Shown here one piece after another: positions 41,619-44,545 of a stretch of 44,545 nt of DNA; the first letter of the stretch is position 1; the number at the start of each line of letters is the position of its first letter. Where the stretch lies: contig JAAWQS010000017.1 in assembly GCA_022800665.1 (NCBI GenBank), positions 1 through 44,545 of the forward strand. Reading direction: 5' to 3'. A model generated the notes under the pieces. The model worked only from the letters and a program-made list of their open reading frames with translations. It did not search any database and was not told the DNA's origin. The translations under genes were made by a program, and so were the position numbers. Source of the stretch: Oscillospiraceae bacterium (lineage in GTDB: Bacteria; Bacillota; Clostridia; Oscillospirales; Oscillospiraceae).

Positions 41619-43808
41619 TCACTCCCGTTTCACAAGTTGTTGAATTACGCGCTTGAGCAGCTCAATGTCCAGCGGCTTGGGTACATGGGCGTCCATACCG
41701 GCGTCCAAAGCCGCTTTCTCGTCCTCCGCAAAAGCATTTGCGGTCATTGCGATAATGGGAATTGCCGCCGCGCCGCTCCGCGGCAAGGCGCGGATAGCCC
41801 TGGTCGCGTCGTATCCGTTCATGACCGGCATTTGTACGTCCATCAGAATAGCGTCAAACGTCCCTGCCTCCGCCTGGGAAAACCGCTCCAGCGCCAGCTG
41901 GCCGTTCCCGGCAACCTCGCAGGAGGCCCCCTCCAGGTCCAGCAGCTCCGTCAGGATTTCCGCGTTGATTTCATTGTCCTCTGCAGCCAGGAACCGCATT
42001 CCCTCCAGGCTGCAGCCCTCGGTTGGGGCGGCTGCGCTGCCAGTCTTATGCAGGTCCGCCGTGCCGTCCTCCGCTATCCGCAGGTCCAGTTCCACAACAA
42101 AGAGGCTGCCCCGGCCCACCTCGCTGGAGACCGCAATGGTTCCGCCCATCAGCTCCACAATGCTCTTGGTGATGGCCATGCCCAGTCCGGTCCCCTGCAC
42201 CTTGTTGGTCGTGCTGTTTTCCGCACGGGTAAAGGCGTCAAAAATCTTCTCCAGGTATTCCGGCGTCATGCCGTATCCGTTGTCCTCCACCTCAATCCGG
42301 ATGCGCTCATACTGGCTGGACCGCTGCTCCTGGCCGGTGATTCGCAGCCAGATGGAGCCGCCCTCCTGGGTATATTTCACCGCGTTGGAGAGCAGATTGA
42401 GCAGGACCTGGTTGATCCGCGTCTCATCGCCCACAAAGTATTGATGGCGGATTCCAGATATCTCCAGATGAAACTCCTGGTTCCTTGCCTTGGCCATGGG
42501 CTGGATAATGGCGTCCAGAGCGGCGGTAATGCCGTCCAGAGCAAACTGCTCGTAGTTGAGGACCACTTTGCCGCTCTCGATCTTGGACACGTCCAGCACG
42601 TCGTTGATCAGACTGAGCAGATGCTGTCCGGACGCCATAATCTTTGCGGAATATTCCCGCACCTTCGCCGGATTCTCCGCATCCTTTGCCAGCAGCGCCG
42701 TAAAGCCGAGGACCGCGTTCATAGGCGTGCGGATGTCGTGGGACATATTGGAGAGGAATGTGGTCTTGGAGCTGTTGGCAATCTGGGCGGCCCGGAGCGC
42801 CTCGGACAGCTGCTTGTTGTACAACTCCCGCTCCGCCTCCCGTTCCTGCCGGACCCTGCGCTGCTGTCTCTGGCTGAGATAATACAGGAGGCAGCACAGG
42901 AAAAACGCCACCAGCATGACGCCAACCACGACAAACATGTTGTGGTTGACTGTCCGGCCCTCCTGCTGGATGGCCTCCACAGGCACATAGCCCACCAAGT
43001 AGATGGTGCCGTCGTTGACCGACCACATATAATTAAGTGCGCTCTGGTCCCGGATGTTGTGGTAAAACAGGATATTCTTTCCATCCGTCAGGCACTGCCG
43101 GACCTCCCGCTGCAAATTCTCCTCCTTGATATTGTTCGCCCGGTAAAAGTCCGTCAGATTCAGGTGGCCCGCATCCCGTTTCCCCATCCCCTTGGGCTTG
43201 AGGACAAATCTCTGGCTCTCTGCGTCCATAATATACAGAGATGCCTGTTTATTGTAAAAACCGGCGGCGGGAAGGGAGCTGTCCAAAAAATCATACACGT
43301 ATTCAATATACAGCCACGCAATCTCCGTCCCGTCCCTGACTACGGGGCACTTCAGGGTATAAGCCCATGTCCCCATATAGTTGAGGTAGGACTGGGACAC
43401 GGGCAGACCGTCTACCGTACCGCCTGCGGAAAAATCCAGTCCCGCCTCGGAAAAGACGTCCCCGGTATTGGAAACGCCCTCCGATTCCCCGGAGAGGATC
43501 AGGGACATCTTTACCATTGTCTGGTTTTTCTCATAGGAGCGGATATATTCCTCCGGGCTTTCCGACTTTGCAATTTCGCGGGCAATCAGGGTTTGAAACT
43601 CTGCTTCATTTTTGAAGATGGCCTCAATGGTGCATTCGATCAGCTCCAGGCTCTCGCTTAAATTCTGAATGGCGGAGTCAGACATTTCCCGCGATATTTT
43701 TCCCGCCACAGAGAAGACGACGGCTCCCAGTATGCAAAATACCCCCAAAATGGGAAGCAGAAGCGGGAAGCCCTGCCGCTCCGTACCGTGTTTCGCCTTC
43801 CATCTCAT
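41619..43808 (-). CDS. hybrid sensor histidine kinase with receiver domain
   Basis: A 729-residue membrane kinase. Helix 1 (about 15-36), a Cache-like external sensor (about 40-285), helix 2 (about 288-310), HisKA with the phospho-His in MSHDIRTPMNAVLG (near 357), HATPase boxes (LLNLLSNAVKYT, DNGYGM, GTGLGM), and a C-terminal receiver with phospho-Asp in AILMDVQMPVMNGYD and Lys in VPKPLD. The receiver has no DNA-binding domain attached, so output must go to another protein. The binding-lipoprotein gene follows at once and may be its ligand receptor. Promoter at 43890-43919. Confidence 0.93.
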   Translation of the reverse strand: MRWKAKHGTERQGFPLLLPILGVFCILGAVVFSVAGKISREMSDSAIQNLSESLELIECTIEAIFKNEAEFQTLIAREIAKSESPEEYIRSYEKNQTMVKMSLILSGESEGVSNTGDVFSEAGLDFSAGGTVDGLPVSQSYLNYMGTWAYTLKCPVVRDGTEIAWLYIEYVYDFLDSSLPAAGFYNKQASLYIMDAESQRFVLKPKGMGKRDAGHLNLTDFYRANNIKEENLQREVRQCLTDGKNILFYHNIRDQSALNYMWSVNDGTIYLVGYVPVEAIQQEGRTVNHNMFVVVGVMLVAFFLCCLLYYLSQRQQRRVRQEREAERELYNKQLSEALRAAQIANSSKTTFLSNMSHDIRTPMNAVLGFTALLAKDAENPAKVREYSAKIMASGQHLLSLINDVLDVSKIESGKVVLNYEQFALDGITAALDAIIQPMAKARNQEFHLEISGIRHQYFVGDETRINQVLLNLLSNAVKYTQEGGSIWLRITGQEQRSSQYERIRIEVEDNGYGMTPEYLEKIFDAFTRAENSTTNKVQGTGLGMAITKSIVELMGGTIAVSSEVGRGSLFVVELDLRIAEDGTADLHKTGSAAAPTEGCSLEGMRFLAAEDNEINAEILTELLDLEGASCEVAGNGQLALERFSQAEAGTFDAILMDVQMPVMNGYDATRAIRALPRSGAAAIPIIAMTANAFAEDEKAALDAGMDAHVPKPLDIELLKRVIQQLVKRE

Positions 43809-43889
43809 AGCATATCTCCATCTCGCTTACAGCAGAGGCTCTGCCTCTGGAACATCCTGCGGTTGTTCCCAGGAAACTCTATTTGGATG

Positions 43890-43919
43890 ATTATACCATT
43901 TTCTTAGCATTTCTGTCAA
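43890..43919 (-). promoter_or_regulatory. promoter of the kinase-lipoprotein operon
   Basis: On the minus strand TTGACA (43914-43919) and a perfect TATAAT (43890-43895) are 18 bp apart. The leader also holds a 7-bp hairpin at 43833-43849 (CAGAGGC/GCCTCTG). Confidence 0.8.
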
Positions 43920-43944
43920 CAGACATGTTGCTGCAAAGCGCATG

Positions 43945-44325
43945 TCAGTCTTTCCGGCAGAGTACGCGAGTTTCGTAGGGACGAAGCTGTCCGGCAGGGT
44001 CCGGATAGTTGGACAGCAGGACCTCCGCGCCCCGGAACCGCTCCGGACGTATCTCCGGCAGTGTCTCCGCCGCAAAACTGCACACCACCAGCATATGCTC
44101 TGTCTCCGCGTCGCGGGTATAGGCAAAGCATTTTTATCCTCCGGGTCCAGGAGGGTGAACGAGCCGTCCCGAAACGCCGGGTACTGCTTGCGCAGGGCGA
44201 TCAGCCGCCGGTAGAAAAGATAGAATCCGGGTCCGCCATTGTGCCGAACTGCGGATGGACGGCCCGGTAATCCGAGATGTCGCAGCCGTTGTCCTTCTGG
44301 CAAATGCTCCTGGAGTATTGGTCCT
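43945..44325 (-). pseudogene. decayed GH13 alpha-glucosidase relic
   Basis: Three frames of the minus strand give pieces of one family-13 glucosidase (oligo-1,6-glucosidase or phosphotrehalase type). QKDNGCDISDYRAVHPQFGT, the N-terminal TIM-barrel start, joins by frameshift near 44230 to FYRRLIALRKQYPAFRDG and LLDPEDKN from the C-terminal part, and a second frameshift near 44130 leads to FAYTRDAETEHMLVVCSF and the end RPYETRVLCRKD with a stop at 43945. The whole catalytic core (~400 residues) is lost, so no function remains. Confidence 0.85.
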
Positions 44326-44397
44326 ATTATAGCCTACCAACCTGCGTTTGTCATTGGGCGGTTTGACGGTGTGACATGAAAAATTTTTGTCTGTTCC

Positions 44398-44426
44398 TTG
44401 CTATCCTACTGAAAACCTGCTATACT
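44398..44426 (+). promoter_or_regulatory. promoter of the gene at the right edge
   Basis: TTGCTA (44398-44403) and TATACT (44421-44426), with TGC before it, are 17 bp apart, followed by GGAGG before the GTG start. Confidence 0.65.
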
Positions 44427-44464
44427 GATTCTATAAAACAGTCCCAGCGAACGGAGGAAATGTT

Positions 44465-44545
44465 GTGAACGATCAGATTTCAAAAAAGGATATACCGCCT
44501 GTGAAACCTTTGAAAAGTCTGCCGCTGTCGGATAACTTCATGTTT
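44465..44545 (+). CDS. partial Rpn/PD-(D/E)XK nuclease-transposase family protein
   Basis: The first 27 codons from GTG 44465, after GGAGG, are open to the window edge. The segment ending LKSLPLSDNFMF is the usual beginning of Rpn-type proteins (recombination-promoting nuclease, PD-(D/E)XK), which often read LSDDFMFGKVM there. The catalytic part lies beyond the window, so the assignment rests on this short match alone. Confidence 0.55.
   Translation, partial: MNDQISKKDIPPVKPLKSLPLSDNFMF

Noticed and set aside
43833-43849. CAGAGGC/GCCTCTG hairpin in the kinase leader
   Set aside because: Short and without T-run; too little to call a regulator.
1-44545. CRISPR arrays, tRNA or rRNA genes, insertion sequences, parS sites
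   Set aside because: No regular repeats with spacers, no tRNA cloverleaf, no transposase and no TGTTTCACGTGAAACA-type site were seen on either strand.

Overview
The window looks like chromosomal DNA from a GC-rich member of the Clostridia, most likely an Oscillospiraceae-type gut bacterium (Oscillibacter, Flavonifractor and Lawsonibacter relatives). This is inferred from strong AGGAGG-type ribosome sites, sigma-A promoters, Gram-positive families (DegV, VanW, Noc/ParB, FapA/DUF342, SLH proteins, several lipoproteins) and two relics of a CCTCAGTC-type intergenic repeat that I recognise from that family. No tRNA, rRNA, CRISPR array or intact transposon was seen.

Layout. (1) 1-3345: an acyl-ACP thioesterase diverges from a YhfC-type membrane protease gene, followed by a MerR-type regulator with a membrane tail, two small membrane proteins and a YbjQ-family protein. 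Three copies of one 14-bp box, two of them inside 19-bp promoter spacers, tie these genes into a probable MerR regulon. (2) 3355-9323: DegV, CTP synthase (pyrG), a VanW wall protein and HemW. (3) 9450-15300: a lipid-centred stretch with a patatin lipase, cardiolipin synthase, a TetR regulator, oleate hydratase behind a perfect 31-bp palindrome, and a VTT/DedA-like membrane protein. (4) 15304-16656: a small unknown protein and an orphan ParB/Noc protein. (5) 16850-26766: a tightly packed operon on the minus strand that joins a sugar-importer-like ABC system (large binding lipoprotein, two permeases, MalK-type ATPase) to an efflux-type adaptor with a very long coiled coil and a MacB-like two-helix membrane protein. 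(6) 26904-29661: a more AT-rich NYN-domain nuclease gene with a structured leader, divergent from a FapA-family gene. (7) 29761-32214: an orphan paralogue of the large binding lipoprotein. (8) 32501-39671: a surface operon of MBOAT acyltransferase, AlgJ/AlgX-like protein, SLH-transglutaminase, lipoprotein and a VanX/VanY-like peptidase. (9) 39866-44545: an orphan MazF, a binding lipoprotein paired with a hybrid histidine kinase, a decayed GH13 glucosidase relic, and the start of an Rpn-type nuclease cut by the window edge.

The genes point to envelope biology: fatty-acid release and hydration, cardiolipin synthesis, phospholipid cleavage, wall-peptide trimming, O-acylation of a surface polymer and sensing through lipoproteins. 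The best candidates for something undescribed are the MerR/YhfC/thioesterase regulon with its repeated peptide tails, the importer/efflux chimera operon with propeller-like binding proteins, and the structured RNA leader in front of the NYN nuclease. All assignments come from reading the sequence by eye and from family knowledge; no search was run.
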